The notes beneath the pieces were generated by a model. The model saw nothing but the letters and a program-made list of their open reading frames with translations, made no database searches and had not been told where the DNA came from. Position numbers and translations under genes: made by a program. This document shows positions 1 through 11,238 of a DNA stretch of 64,000 nt, in pieces (within the stretch, counting starts at the first letter, position 1; each line of letters starts with the position of its first letter). This DNA comes from Lactarius indigo (lineage: Eukaryota > Basidiomycota > Agaricomycetes > Russulales > Russulaceae), in assembly GCA_025766275.1 (NCBI GenBank), contig JAFKAC010000012.1, forward strand, positions 248,001 to 312,000, in the 5' to 3' direction.

Positions 1-2320
1 CTGCATTTGCGCCGCACCGCATCGCTCGCACGTACAATACCTGCCACGCCCCAAATCGCCGCAGCACTAGCACTGATGACTAGCCCGACGGCAGCGGCCC
101 ATAATAATAATAATAATCAAAACATCGGAAATTCTTCGCGATTGGCACTCATGTGCCTTAAAAAGTTGCGCGGTGTTACTGTGGGTTTCGGAGAGTCCAT
201 GTCCGGGTGCAAAAGTGCATGCGAATGCGTCCAACCAATGGTCCAGAAGTGGCGTGGCGTAACGTACTTGGCGGCTAGCAAGAAAGGGGGGGGGGGGGGA
301 ATCAGAAGCAGGCCTTTATTGTACCGAACAGGGGGGGGGGGGGGGCTTCGGGGCGTTATTGGACAGCTTCCGTGTCAAGTAACATTCGTCGTCCGTCCTC
401 GACACCGGTTCCCTGCAGCGACGCGAGTTCAGCGAATTATGATATATGGGGAGCAAGTACCCAGGGCGACTGGCGAACTGGCGCACCACTGCGGAGTTTT
501 TTGGTCGCCAGCGCCCATCGGCCCCCATCACAATATCGGATAGGAGACCCAAGTACGGGGAGAGAAGTTCTCCGGAATGGCATGGAACCCACACAATACT
601 CGTGTAGAACACACACGTCATCTGCTTTTGCGACTCCGACCTGTCAACGTTTTTACCAAAGGGAGCGTGGAAAACGTTAGCAGACTGCTTTGGAACCGAT
701 CAAAATAAACAGCGAACGGGGTGCTCGGAGCTCAGTGAGCCATGTGCGGTAGGGGGGGTGGGTGGCCGGTACTAGTAAAGTGGAGGGAGGTCGCAGCTGA
801 GATCCGTGTTTTGTTGGTGCGGTGCACCAGCCGAGCCGAGCCGGCGTGTCGGGCGGCGATTGATTCACCGGAGGGGCTTTTTATGTGATACATATTGCTC
901 GAACACATCATGGCGCAAGGGACCGATGGTCTTGGCGCGAGTACAGCAGCCACGAAGCTTTAAAAAGCGCCTTGTTACGGGGGCATGGGATGTAATAAAT
1001 AACACATTGCGTGGGGGAGGACTCGGGATCCGGGAGACGAATTTGAGGTTCCGACGCCGACGTGATGGGAAGAAATGTGGGGCGTGTTTTTGACAGGACT
1101 GCGGCGCACTTGCGATCCAGGGTCAGTTGTTCCGATATATCGATTTTTTCGGCATAATGCTGTCGAATCGGGATGGACAAAAGAAAAACGAGTACGACAA
1201 CAATGACTAGAACAACACTATTATCCGGGGATAGAATGGCAAACGCACACCGCCCCTTGGAAAAACCAACAGAACAATATGGTAACTCACGGAGAGACCG
1301 GAGTTGAGTCATGTACCAGGGACTACTGTAGCTGGCAGCGCCTCGGACAGCGCTCATACTGTACATAGTACGGGTCCCAGAGCAATGACTCACGGTTCTT
1401 CCTACGGCCCGGTCCGCTTTGCCTGAGCAGTTACTGTCCACTGGCACAACACTGGCACCCACCCACTAGCACAACTCGGATTAATCGCATGATTGCCCAC
1501 GCTTGCTCATGCCTTCCCGCGCTTATTCACACTTCCTAGTATGTGTGCTCTACTTTCCACACTCCCTACGTGCTGCTGTTCCACGTTTTGCTGTGCTCCT
1601 GAACTATAACTGCACAGTCAACAGAGACTCGGCGCAGCTCATAGCTTGCATTCCCGAGCCCGCCGCACTCATGCGCGGCCTTAGAAACTCAAAATTAACG
1701 CGTCCTGGACAGAGGTGGACTCCTCTGTGAAGTTGCGCGCTGTGCGGAGGCTCGTGCGACCGCTTTCCTTCGGTTACTCGGCTCTCTGCAACCCCACTGT
1801 TTTTGGTTCCAAAGCTCATTGCATTTCACGCGGCCTTATTAGCGATTCATGACTGAACACGTCTACTACCAGGGTACCCCTGTATACGATATTTTGCGCT
1901 GCGAAGAAGCCTGCACAACCATGACCGTGGGAATGGAAGACCCGGCGCGCTGTATGTTTCGACAATGCACTTTTTGTATTTGTATCGAACTCACAGTAAT
2001 CCTCGGTCGTGCTTGCGTTTTGCCTCAGCACCTGAGTCCATTTCCCACGTAAAAAAGTACTATAAGAGCTCTCAAAACCTCCCGATCTCTGAATTTCCGG
2101 CATCCTTCTTAACTCCACGAACTGCGGCCCTGTACCACTGAGACACACTCTGCGACCTCCTGTAAGAATGCGCTACCATCTGATCTCCGTTCTCTCCGTC
2201 CTTGCTACTATTCGCCCTGGCAGTCAATCAAAACCCCTCTCACTTTATTGGGACGACATGCGTAATCAAGCACTCTTGTAATGCCGTCCCGGAGCCTAGG
2301 CTTCCCACTTTGTCGGCGCC
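1..2320. other. Intergenic region without a recognised gene
   Basis: No reading frame here shows a family motif or a plausible exon chain. Visible structure is a short ATA trinucleotide run near 100-118 and two long G tracts at 286-299 (14 G) and 331-345 (15 G). Short open frames occur on both strands but their translations are low-complexity or arginine/proline-rich in the way of chance frames. Confidence 0.5.
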
Positions 2321-4075
2321 ATGATCGATCTATATGTTGCGCTCGAACCCTACTGTGAGAACACCTTGATTGACACGCTATACCATATCAGCGACCCCAA
2401 CTACTCGAGGCACGTCTCATCTGCTGCCTCTTCCCTCATACATCTACTCACGAGCGCCGCCACTCCAACGCAGATATGTTGCATACTCATCCAAGGAGAA
2501 GGTTGCAGAGCTTGTCGCTCCCCGCCCAGGAACCCTCAAACTCGTCAACTCCTGGTTCGAGCACCACGGCGTTCCTCGTCCGTCTCGATGACACACGGTG
2601 GCACCACGCTGACTCTAAATGGCCTGTCGGCAATTCAAGCCAACGCCTTCTTCAGCCCGTCATATCGGCTCTACAGACATGTCAAGACAAATGAGGCCAT
2701 CGTCCGCACAATTGGCTACGCGCTTCCCGCTGCACTGCACGGGCTTGTTCGGACTGTGGTGCCCGATGACGTGCTTTGCCTCCCCACGCACGCAGAGGCA
2801 CTCACCGCGCAAGGGCCGCGGTGACGCACCAACGGAGCTGGTATCGAGAAAGCCTGTGACGGTGCTATCGAGCTGCGCCGATGGTAGAACTACGCCATCG
2901 CTACTGCGCTAGATATATGGCACGTCCTCCTATACGCCCGTAGCGACAGACCGTAATGCGCTTGGAATTGTAAGAATTCGAAAACGGTTACCCGAGCCCG
3001 GCGGATCTGGCGCCGTTCATCTGCACATACCTTTCCGACATTCACCGTCGTGCGAGTCATTGGTGGGGGATACGACCCGAGCTACCCCACCCTCGACACC
3101 CAGTATAATGGGGCCATGGTATACCCGACCCCGGTCATCTTCTACAGCAACGACCGCGGGCCGTCGGGCAGGGCCGATTGGTTCATCTCCTGGATAGGCT
3201 ACATCCCCAAACAGACGAACATCCCGCGGACGATTAGCACGTCGTACGCCGCCAATGAGCGGACCTTCCCGAAGGGATATGCAACGTACTTGTGCTTCAG
3301 GTTTGCTATTATCGGCGCGCGGCGTCGTCAGCGTGATCTTCCCGAGTGGGGACGATGGCGTTAGGTTAGGGAACTACGTGACCGACGACGGCTCCGTCCA
3401 TTTCCTTCCGTCCTTCCTCACAACCCGTACGTGTGGCGCCTGTTCTCGGCTGACAACGCCGCCATACTTTCGCAGGTCCCCGGGTCACCACTGTCGGTGG
3501 AACGACGGGATTCTTTCCGGAGGAAGGGGGAAAGTTTTCCGGGGACGGCTTCTCTAGTAGCTACTTTCAATGCCTGAACTACCAGCAGCAGGCCGTGCCC
3601 ACCTTCGTCCAGCGCCTCGGCGACACGTATCAAGGCCTTTACAAGTGCACTTGCCTCCTTACTTCGTGATTGGTACAGCGTTTCGGGCCGGGGAATTCCC
3701 GATATCGCCGTTCAGGCTATGAGATTCCCGGTCTTCGTCAACGGCGTCAAGGAATACGTAGACGGCGCAAGCGGCTCGATAATCGCACTGCTTAATGAAC
3801 ACCAGGTCTTCCCGAGGCAAGGCCCCTCTCGGCTTCCTTAACCCCTGGTCGTACGGCAATGGCCTCCAAGGTCGTTTACGACATCACGACAGGCTCGAAC
3901 CCGGGGCTGTGACCTTGATGGATTCTTTGCTACTATGGGATGGGTCCCACCAATCTTGTGCCTCTTTATTTTCGACGATGACTAACTGTGGGCCCCGTGG
4001 GTATACGGGTCTCGGGACACTTGGCTTCTACAACCTGCAGTACATACTTGATTTAGGGTCCTCCTCAGTCGGGAA
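2321..4075 (+). pseudogene. Relic of a secreted sedolisin / tripeptidyl-peptidase (S53) gene
   Basis: Pieces of a sedolisin appear in order but in changing frames. Prodomain text comes first: NTLIDTLYHISDPNYSR, then SSKEKVAELVAP and LKLVNSWFEHHGVP at about 2480-2580, then THGGTTLTLNGLS and RTIGYALPAALHG at about 2590-2745. The catalytic domain follows with GGGYDPSYPTLDTQY and DWFISWIGYIPKQTNIPRT at about 3065-3230, VVSVIFPSGDDGV near 3330, and GRGIPDIAVQAMRFPVF plus NLQYIL near 3690-4050. Frames shift several times, so it cannot make one protein. In the family the E-x-x-x-D pair lies in an EANLD-type motif. Here the Asp survives in PTLD but the Glu is gone. The serine motif SGTSxS has decayed to DGASGS with the following residues deleted. 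One likely intron ends near 2475. Family members are secreted acid proteases; this copy is very likely dead. Confidence 0.75.
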
Positions 4076-4928
4076 CCTTACTGAAATGGACAGCTCCAGA
4101 CATGCGTCGTTGCGTGTTGCACTGGAGGAATATCAATCGGCAGATCTATGACGTCAGGCTAGCCCTCCCCCGGGCCACTCGAGCCTAGATATCTCCTAGG
4201 CTGACTTGTAGCCAGTGCTTCAAATCTAGAGACCCCCGAGGGACGACCCGAGAGCATTGAGCTTTTGTGTAGACGTATTGACGTGGACAGAACGTGTTTG
4301 GACCGTGTCGTGGCCTTCATGACTTGCTATCATAGATATTACTCTATTCAAGTTCAATCGATTAAAGTGCGCCTTCACACTACCTATGAGGTTATTCTGG
4401 TAGATTGTATGACCTCGATTATCCTGCATTTTCGATCTAGGGTCTCATCACTTCAGGATCAGTGTTTAGATTGATAGGGTGCGCAAGCGTAACGGATCGG
4501 ACTACATGTGAGGCCGAGCGTCCTCGGTTGTCGGTTTCGGCCTTGGCTTTGCGTAACTAGTCCTTAATGACATATGCCCAGTGCTATCTCCGTGAGCAGT
4601 TAATGTGTCGGTTTTGGGAACTGTAACCTCTTCCAAGAATCTCCTACAGCACGTCAGAATCAGGCGTCCATCCTGAGACCCTGACCTATAAAGCTATATA
4701 AAGGCTAAGTCATCTCTGGTTCTGGAGTCACAGTCCCGTTTTGGCTCGGACTCACCCGACCCTCAAAGATAATTGCGTAAGGGAGTCAATTATGGTTTGT
4801 AAAGGAGTCAACTATGGTTTGTAAGTTATCTACTAAACGTTCTATTCACTTCCCGGGATACTTAGTAAACGAGGACCCTAAAATGGAACATCTGGAATCG
4901 GGATGAGGAAGCTCATCTGAGTCACTCT
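4076..4928. other. Linker between the peptidase relic and the BBE array
   Basis: No gene is recognised here. The right-hand part (about 4800-4928) occupies the position of the 3' linker that follows every BBE copy, but it is more diverged than the linkers of copies 3-7. A short direct duplication containing ggagtcaa.tatggtttgtaa is visible at about 4780-4822. Confidence 0.4.
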
Positions 4929-6897
4929 TCATAACTTGAATCCACCAGCGAGGCCCATCACATTCTTCGGGTCAACGGCCTGTTTTATCGCATGCAGCCT
5001 AGGGAGATTGGCCCCATAGATGTCTTCTAGCGGCGTGTCAAACAATGCGTAGTTGGGGTACACAGACGCGTGCGACACATTTTGGCCATCTGCAACCGCC
5101 GCCGCGGTGACCGTATTGGAGTAATTACGCAATGCCTTGACCATGGTCTCATCCAGGGAGGCGTTGCTGAACGCGAAAGAGACAACCGTGGGGAAGAGAG
5201 CGTGAGAACGGTCAGGCGGGTACGCAGAGTCGGAACCATGAGAGAACACGCTGCTGTCGAAAGGCTCCATGGTAGTTGCAATAGCGACATTCGGGTCTAG
5301 ACCCCCGAGTTCCCCTCCCCAGAACTGCAGGGGTGCAGTTGTTGAGCCGTACTTGGATGCATGTGGGGAGATAACACTCACCAAGGTCTGGTTCACGATT
5401 GTGTCGAAAACAGACGGAGAGTACTGCGTGACGGAGATTCCATTGAGGTAAGCACTGTGATTCGTCATCAGCCCCGTTTTATAGAGTTGGATCACGGTAA
5501 TGACCTACCGAGCTGTGGGTGGGGGATATAGAAAGGCGAGGCTGTTGACTAAGTCGACCAATGATCTCGTCTTGACGTCAGACTGATTGGTCGGAATCGC
5601 CAAAAAGTCATCGAAAATCCCTGGTGCAGGTGTGGGCGCGTTGTAGAAGACGACAGCGATGGGTATGACCTTGAAAATGATATTTCCAAGCTGGTAAAGA
5701 AGAACATTGAGAGCATGGAAGCGTACCCCTCCTGGAGTGTAACTCGTGGCAACATTCAAAGCAGCCCTCGTGTCATTCTTCTGCTGGAACTTCACGAGGG
5801 CTTTTTTCACTAAACTTAGTTGGTCTACGGTGTAATTTCGGACGCCACCCTGTCAAGCTGAGTGAGCTCGAGAGAAGCCTTACGTAAATCAGGTTTCGAA
5901 CCCAAACTTGACCCTGGGGTATTGTCTTGTAAGTGAACTTAGTCACGATACCCTGATATCAATCAATATTAATCAGCTTTCTTTCTGTCGACATTGCAGG
6001 GAAGTGCCGCACAAAGTTATTCCCCCCGCCCTAAGAATATGTAGTCTCAATGAAGCGTCTCCATTTGGTTTCGCGTCACTTACCCGAAGTGCGAACCATA
6101 AGTCTTTATTGCTTGATGTTACATTTATCATAGTCCCGTTTGGTAAGACGAGCTCATATCCCGCCATATTGTCGATAGTTAATCCGTACTGGTTGCTCAT
6201 GAAGGCATAACCTGTGACACAAAATTGCAATCAGCGGCCAATATCGTAACAAGGGGGCTCGTTCATCACCGACCACCTCCTAGCGTCAGACCAGAAACAC
6301 CGACAGTGGGGCTTCGTCCTCCGATGACATTAAACCCAGTTGAGTCCAGAGCCGCGTATGCCTGGGTCCAAGTAACGCCAGATCCAGCGTCAACGATCCC
6401 CGTGGCATTATTGAGCTCGACACTGTTGAATCGGGTCATTGAAATTTGGACCCCGCTCGTAGAAGAGAACCCAGGATTAACTATGTGACCGCCGCCTTTC
6501 ACTGCAAAAGGCGTGCGGGTGGATCCCAAAATGCGCAGCTATACAACGCGCGGTGAGTGTAATTTCTTGTCAAAGGAAGGACCATACAATCTCGCTGACG
6601 TCGTCTACTGAGCCAGGCTCAACGGAGCACGCAGACGCCTGAGTGGACGAGATAAGAGCGTGTTCGTTGTCGACGACATACTGGGTCGAATCTTCATCTG
6701 TACGTTAGCTCGGTGCTAGATGAAGACTAAAACAGGAGCTACACACTAGGGTAGAACACCTGAGAGGAATTGGAAATGGTAGACGCGATTCTGCGACAAG
6801 TACTTTGGAACCGAGAGGGTGGTGTCGCCGTGAGAGCAGAAACATGCGAGAAGGATGCCAGAGAGAAGGCAACGACTAAAAAGGCTGTCGAGACCAT
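4929..6897 (-). CDS. BBE-like FAD-linked oxidoreductase, array copy 1
   Basis: Secreted flavoenzyme of the VAO/BBE type (AA7-like, sugar or alcohol oxidases in fungi). A signal peptide starts at MVSTAFLVVAF (6897). I prefer this Met over an upstream one at 6963 because a TATA-like motif sits at about 6958-6978. Exons then encode SACSVEPGS, the FAD domain with VKGGGHIVNPGF (the His that usually links FAD) and SPTVGVSGLTLGG, NQYGLTIDN, an 18-nt microexon at 6013-6030 (GGGNNF), GIVTKFTYK, FYNAPTPAPGIFDDFLAIP, and a last exon ending NVMGLAGGFKL and TGA. The second FAD-linking Cys of bicovalent relatives is not present. Ten exons can be placed as in copy 2. The intron before FWGGELGG happens to be open in frame but has normal gt/ag ends. 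This is the most diverged intact copy, with its own linker sequence. Confidence 0.85.
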
Positions 6898-7677
6898 ACC
6901 GTTGCGAGTGAGGTGATCGAGGCTGAGCATCTGAGTCGGCTCGTAGCGCAGTGACGCAGTCATATCCTTTTATCTCTGTTCTTTCACACCGGAGGTAAGC
7001 CAGATCCGCCACGACTATTCCAAGAGCCGGAGCGTCAGGCAGACTACGGCAGCGATGACGTTGATCCACGGGCTCCATCTCACAATGAGCGCTAAATGGG
7101 GTCGGATGCACATGCGAGCGGCTGTAAGAGTACTGGCGGATGCCGATCTCCAAACTGCGGAGAGAAAAGGAACCGTTCAGGAGTATGTGGTCCAAGACTT
7201 TAATGTTGGAGTGGCGGTAGCGTAGTAGAACAACTTTGAATAAGCCAAATATCTTGAACAGACGGACCAAGCTCGTCCTTCGGTCGTTGACGACACAAAA
7301 GGTGCGAACATTCTCGGATCGTGGGCGGTATTGCATCTATACAAGAATCAACAACCGTCATTGAATGGAGGTAACTCGGCCTTACTGTAGGTGCACCGTG
7401 TGCGTCAGTCAACTCGACAAATATGGTACTGTGGTGACTCACATGAGCGTTCTCGGAAAAGATTAACCCCATGATTATGTTCAGTCATTGAAGGTGACCG
7501 ATTATCGACGACTAGTGACCCTCACTTTCCTGAGGGTCCTCAAATGGGAAAGAACTAGTGGCGGAGTGAGTAACAAGCGAAAGCTTTCGGCGAACAAACG
7601 GCAGTAACGATGTCGCGGCCCCGGGCCGCTTTTCCTTGCTCGCTCGGCCGTTCATGTACGCAGCCATGTGCCCATCA
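6898..7677. promoter_or_regulatory. Promoter and upstream region of BBE copy 1
   Basis: On the minus strand a TATA-like ATAAAAGGATATGACT (about 6959-6975) precedes the signal-peptide Met by roughly 65 bp. The same motif stands before every BBE copy, usually as ATAAAAGGATAAGACT. Further upstream (about 7000-7500) lies sequence related to the other BBE upstream regions. No gene is recognised. Confidence 0.45.
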
Positions 7678-8002
7678 CATCAGCAAATAAAAAAAGGTTG
7701 ACAAGTGGTTATAACCGCTTATAATCGCCGTAAGCGGTGTGAGCAGGTCTGGGATTACAAATCGCCGAAAGCGATTGTGATCGTTCGATGGTTTTGAAAT
7801 TGTTTGGCAATTATGCCCATGAATGGTAATCATTTATATTCGCTTTTGCAGATTGTATTGCCTTTCATAAACGAAAACTCTTCACTTGGGTTGTGCATGC
7901 TTATAATTGATTATAATTCAGAGGGTGGATATTTAGAAAAATTACAATGTACTGTGCCAGACTTTTATCTTTTTGTTCTTGCTCTATCTTAATTACTGTT
8001 TA

Positions 8003-8021
8003 ATGACCTTGCTTGTCAAGG
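8003..8021. repeat. Short perfect hairpin
   Basis: The sequence gaccttg-cttgt-caaggtc forms a 7-bp perfect stem with a 5-base loop. It lies just beyond the tRNA-like block in TE-A and may be part of its 3' end structure. Confidence 0.4.
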
Positions 8022-8074
8022 TCGTCTAACGTCTCATCTCATATTTCACAATACTACTAAGAATACATGATAAA

Positions 8075-8170
8075 CTGGATTTAGACGGATTTGAACTTGC
8101 GGTCTCAACATGAGTGCTGACATAACAATTTGAGATCGTGACAAATATTACTGCTACACCAAAAGGTCAC
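8075..8170 (-). other. tRNA-like (SINE-type) sequence relic
   Basis: Read on the minus strand, the block starts GTGACCTTTTGGTGTAGCAG, which resembles a tRNA acceptor stem followed by an RNA polymerase III A box. About 60 bases later comes AGTTCAAATCC, close to a B box. The spacing is longer than in a simple tRNA and the acceptor and T-stem pairing is poor, so this is not a working tRNA. It may be a tRNA-derived SINE head or an old tRNA pseudogene inside TE-A. Confidence 0.3.
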
Positions 8171-10243
8171 TAGAACTGTACAGAACAATATGATACTTAA
8201 ATAGCAGGGCGAGGAAGATTGGGTGGCAATTGTGATGGAGATGTCGGCGATCCAAGAGATGAAACGGTGGTGATACGCCCAGCACGTGGCTGGCCAGGTA
8301 AATTACTTATTTTGTGCATTTCAGTACTTTCCCATGCTTTGGCCAATCTCAGGCATTGGCCCACTTGGTGGACCGACTTTCCTGCGCTTCAGCCGAGCTC
8401 GGGCATCGGCCCATTCCTTTCCTTTCGCTTTGCGACCTCACTTGGTTGCTCCCTAGAGTCTACTCTACATTTAGATCTATATCTCTGTTTCCATGTATAT
8501 AAACATCTGGTAACTACCCCTTTCAAAAAGCCAATCTTAGTCCGCTTTCCCTCAGAGCTTAGAGCACTGAGGGTTCCAGTACTCTTCACTCGCCGCGCTC
8601 TCCCGAGTGCCACATCCTCGCGCACCCTTCGGCACTTTTGAGCGACATTTCCCCCGGATCGGCCGACCACTATACGAAGTCACAAGTTCCGCAGTGACCT
8701 GCACACCCGGTAGTGCAGACAGTCTTCTTAGTCTATCTAGTTACCTTCTGCGCTTTCTCGAGCACCCCGCACTCTTGCGCACCCTTAACAATCGTTGTGC
8801 GACGCGTCCCCGACCAAGGCGATTCCCTGTGCGAAGTTGCAATACCCGTGAAGGCCTGCACGACCGGCAGCACGGCTTCATGCCTCCTGAACCCAACTGT
8901 CTCGGACTGCACTATGAACCGTCTAGCAGCAGTTTGGGGTATCAGCAGGCGGGCAAGGCGGCGAGGTCCGAGGTCAGCAGCTCGGATGTTGAAGGTAAGG
9001 ATGGAAGCACTTGAAGGTAGGCAAGTTCGGAGGGCTGGGCTGATGATGCGAGCAGGAGAGCAAAGGCTTAAGGGCAGTCACAAGCCTGAGATTGGAGAGG
9101 GAGAACAACAGTGGATTTACGAGTTAAGACGGACGGTTCAAATACATGCGAACCTGTAATCGACGCATTCCAAGACTAAGTCAACGTATGGTGAGGGTGA
9201 AGGGAAAGTACAAGGTGGTCCAAGTGGGGTACACTGAGTAAGAGAGTAATGGATGGACGTAGGTGAGAAAAGGGATATGGGCACGAATACGAGTCAGGTG
9301 AACAGCAAATGTCTAAGTAAAGGAAGCGATGGAAAGAGGCCATACGAAAAAAGGAAATGAGATACGATGACGCACAACAATACCACCCCCTCCTAGTCCA
9401 ACAATGGGCACGATGATCTGCGCATTCTCCAATAGTGTCTTGAAGGTGGCTAAGGGAGCTGACAATGTGGTTTGGTGTGAGACAAGGGCTGGTAAGGTGA
9501 AACAAGGAGTGCTGAAAGGATAAAAAGGTTTCATGGTGATCGATGTTAGGACAAGCAATGCGATGACAGCCAGAGCAGGGGACGGACAGCTGATTAGGCG
9601 AGGCCATTGGGTGGCTTTTTGAGCTGGTGCCTGGAGTTGATGTGGGTGATACGGAAAGGAGACGATGGCATGGCAGAGGACGAATCAGAGAGTAACAAGG
9701 TAGAGACAACGAGGCAAAGAAGATGGATTAGAGCTGGGTATTAGCATATGAGAGGAGATGAAAGCACGAGGGGGAAGGAAAGTGGAGAGGCTGAGATTGA
9801 AATTACTAAGCGGTGACGACTTGACTTAGAATCTAGGTACCTGTGCTACAGTCAGGAGTGCGGGTTTCACCGGCTCATGGAATATATACTTGCGCATATA
9901 ACCCAGCCATGAGCCATCCAGAAATTGTGTGTGATTATAACTTGGACATGAGAGTTAGCCAGAAATTATATGCACATATCATTCAGCTGCAAGACTCGTC
10001 CAAACTTACAACTTGGCCATGAGACTTTCACAGAAGTCATAAGTGCTTACATGCGCTTACAGCTGGGTTGCGTGTGACCATAAGAATTGTAATCACTTAT
10101 ATGCCGCATATAACAGTCCAGTCGGAATCACAGCCCAATTATGAGCGATTGCTATTTCATGGTCAGCTCAAATCTGCTTATAATCTATGTAAGCTCTTTC
10201 GATTTTGGTAAGCACATAAAAATTTAATTTTTATTTGCTGATG

Positions 10244-10600
10244 CATCGGTGCACGACAGCTCGTCTGGACGGAACCGTTTCTTTTCCACCTGCCCTCCGC
10301 GCCTAGTTTCCAAAATAGTTTCCATGTTTCTTTGGCCACCCACAGATGAACCTCCGGCCCACTCCAGCCTACCCGCTCGCTACTTCGCTTCTGGGAACCA
10401 CTCCTCCCCGATCAAGCACTCACGAAAGCACTTCATGCTTCGCCGGCTATCTTTTCCACTCTACTTCACAACCAGTCCGATATATACCGCGACCGTTCTC
10501 CCAGTGCTCCGCCCAAGAACCACAAAATCCCTTTCTGGACTCTTGGGGAGCCACCATGGAATTCACTACTAAGGGCTCCATCTCAGTTACTTTCGTAGCA
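10244..10600. other. Stretch between TE-A and the deleted BBE copy
   Basis: A CT-rich stretch with a TATA-like gatatatacc near 10480. Short open frames occur but none matches a family I know. Confidence 0.3.
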
Positions 10601-11190
10601 TAAACCATCCAGCAAGGCCCATCACATTCTCCAGGTCAAGCGCATCTTGTAGCGCACGCAGCCCAGGAAGATTAACCCCATAGAGGTCTTCCAGTGGCGT
10701 GTCAAAAAATGCGTAGCTGGGGTGCACAGACGCGTGCGATACCGTGACAACTTGTCCATCTGCAACCCCCGCGGTAGTGACCGCATCAAATAATTGCGCA
10801 CCGCCTTTGCTACCGTGCCATCCAGGGAAGGATTGCTGAAAGAGACAATGAGAGCCGAAGGGAAGAGAACACGAGAACGGTCTGGTGGGTATGCAAAGTC
10901 GGAACCGTGAGAGAACATATCGCTGAGAAACTGTTCGAAAGTGAATGTGACGGCAACTTCTGGATCCAGACCTCCAAGCTCCCTCCCCCAGAACTGCAGA
11001 TGCGTTGTCGTTGAGTCATATTTGGACCGTGACACGTGCTGCAAGATGGTGCTCACCGAGATCTGATTCACGATTGTATCGATAACAGACGGAGAGTACT
11101 GAGTCAAGACTGAGCTTTGATCCGCAGTGTAGTCATATCCTTTTATTTCTCCTCCATCACACTGGAGGTAGGCCAGATATGCCATTGGAA
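10601..11190 (-). pseudogene. BBE-like gene with interior deleted (copy 2a)
   Basis: The minus strand carries only the last two BBE exons. SVLTQYSPSVIDTIVNQ and FWGRELGGLDPEVAV are followed by a frameshift after AVRNYL. The normal ending is altered to NVMGLAGWFML with the stop codon lost. Directly upstream, at about 11112, the text jumps into BBE promoter sequence (GGAGAAATAAAAGGATATG), so promoter and last exons are fused and the signal peptide and whole FAD domain are gone. It cannot make an active enzyme. It sits immediately downstream of intact copy 2 and probably arose by unequal exchange or deletion within a former full copy. Confidence 0.75.
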
Positions 11191-11238
11191 AAGGAGGATT
11201 AGGATTCAGTACTACGAAGGACTACATCCGAGTCATTC

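Larger units (their letters stand above)
7678..10243. mobile_element. DNA element with 16-bp terminal inverted repeats (TE-A)
   Basis: The ends are perfect inverted repeats: catcagcaaataaaaa at 7678-7693 and its reverse complement at 10228-10243. Both subterminal regions are AT-rich and full of cttataat/ttataac motifs. The right one also repeats gccatgag/gacatgag several times (about 9900-10030). The interior holds a CT-rich, promoter-like block with tatataaa at 8496-8503, followed by a strongly purine-rich stretch (about 8990-9800). No transposase is seen, so the element is probably non-autonomous. I could not find a convincing target-site duplication. The CT-rich block (about 8330-8560) is clearly related to the one inside the element at 51809-53141, whose repeats also begin CATCAG. 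Confidence 0.6.

Noticed and set aside
8230..8931. Solo LTR with a primer-binding-like ggtatcagcag
   Set aside because: The match to a primer-binding site is weak, no second LTR exists, and the block is better explained as the promoter region of TE-A.
9176..9709. 177-codon minus-strand frame in TE-A
   Set aside because: It arises from purine-rich DNA that reads as Ser/Pro/His/Leu on the other strand; composition explains it.
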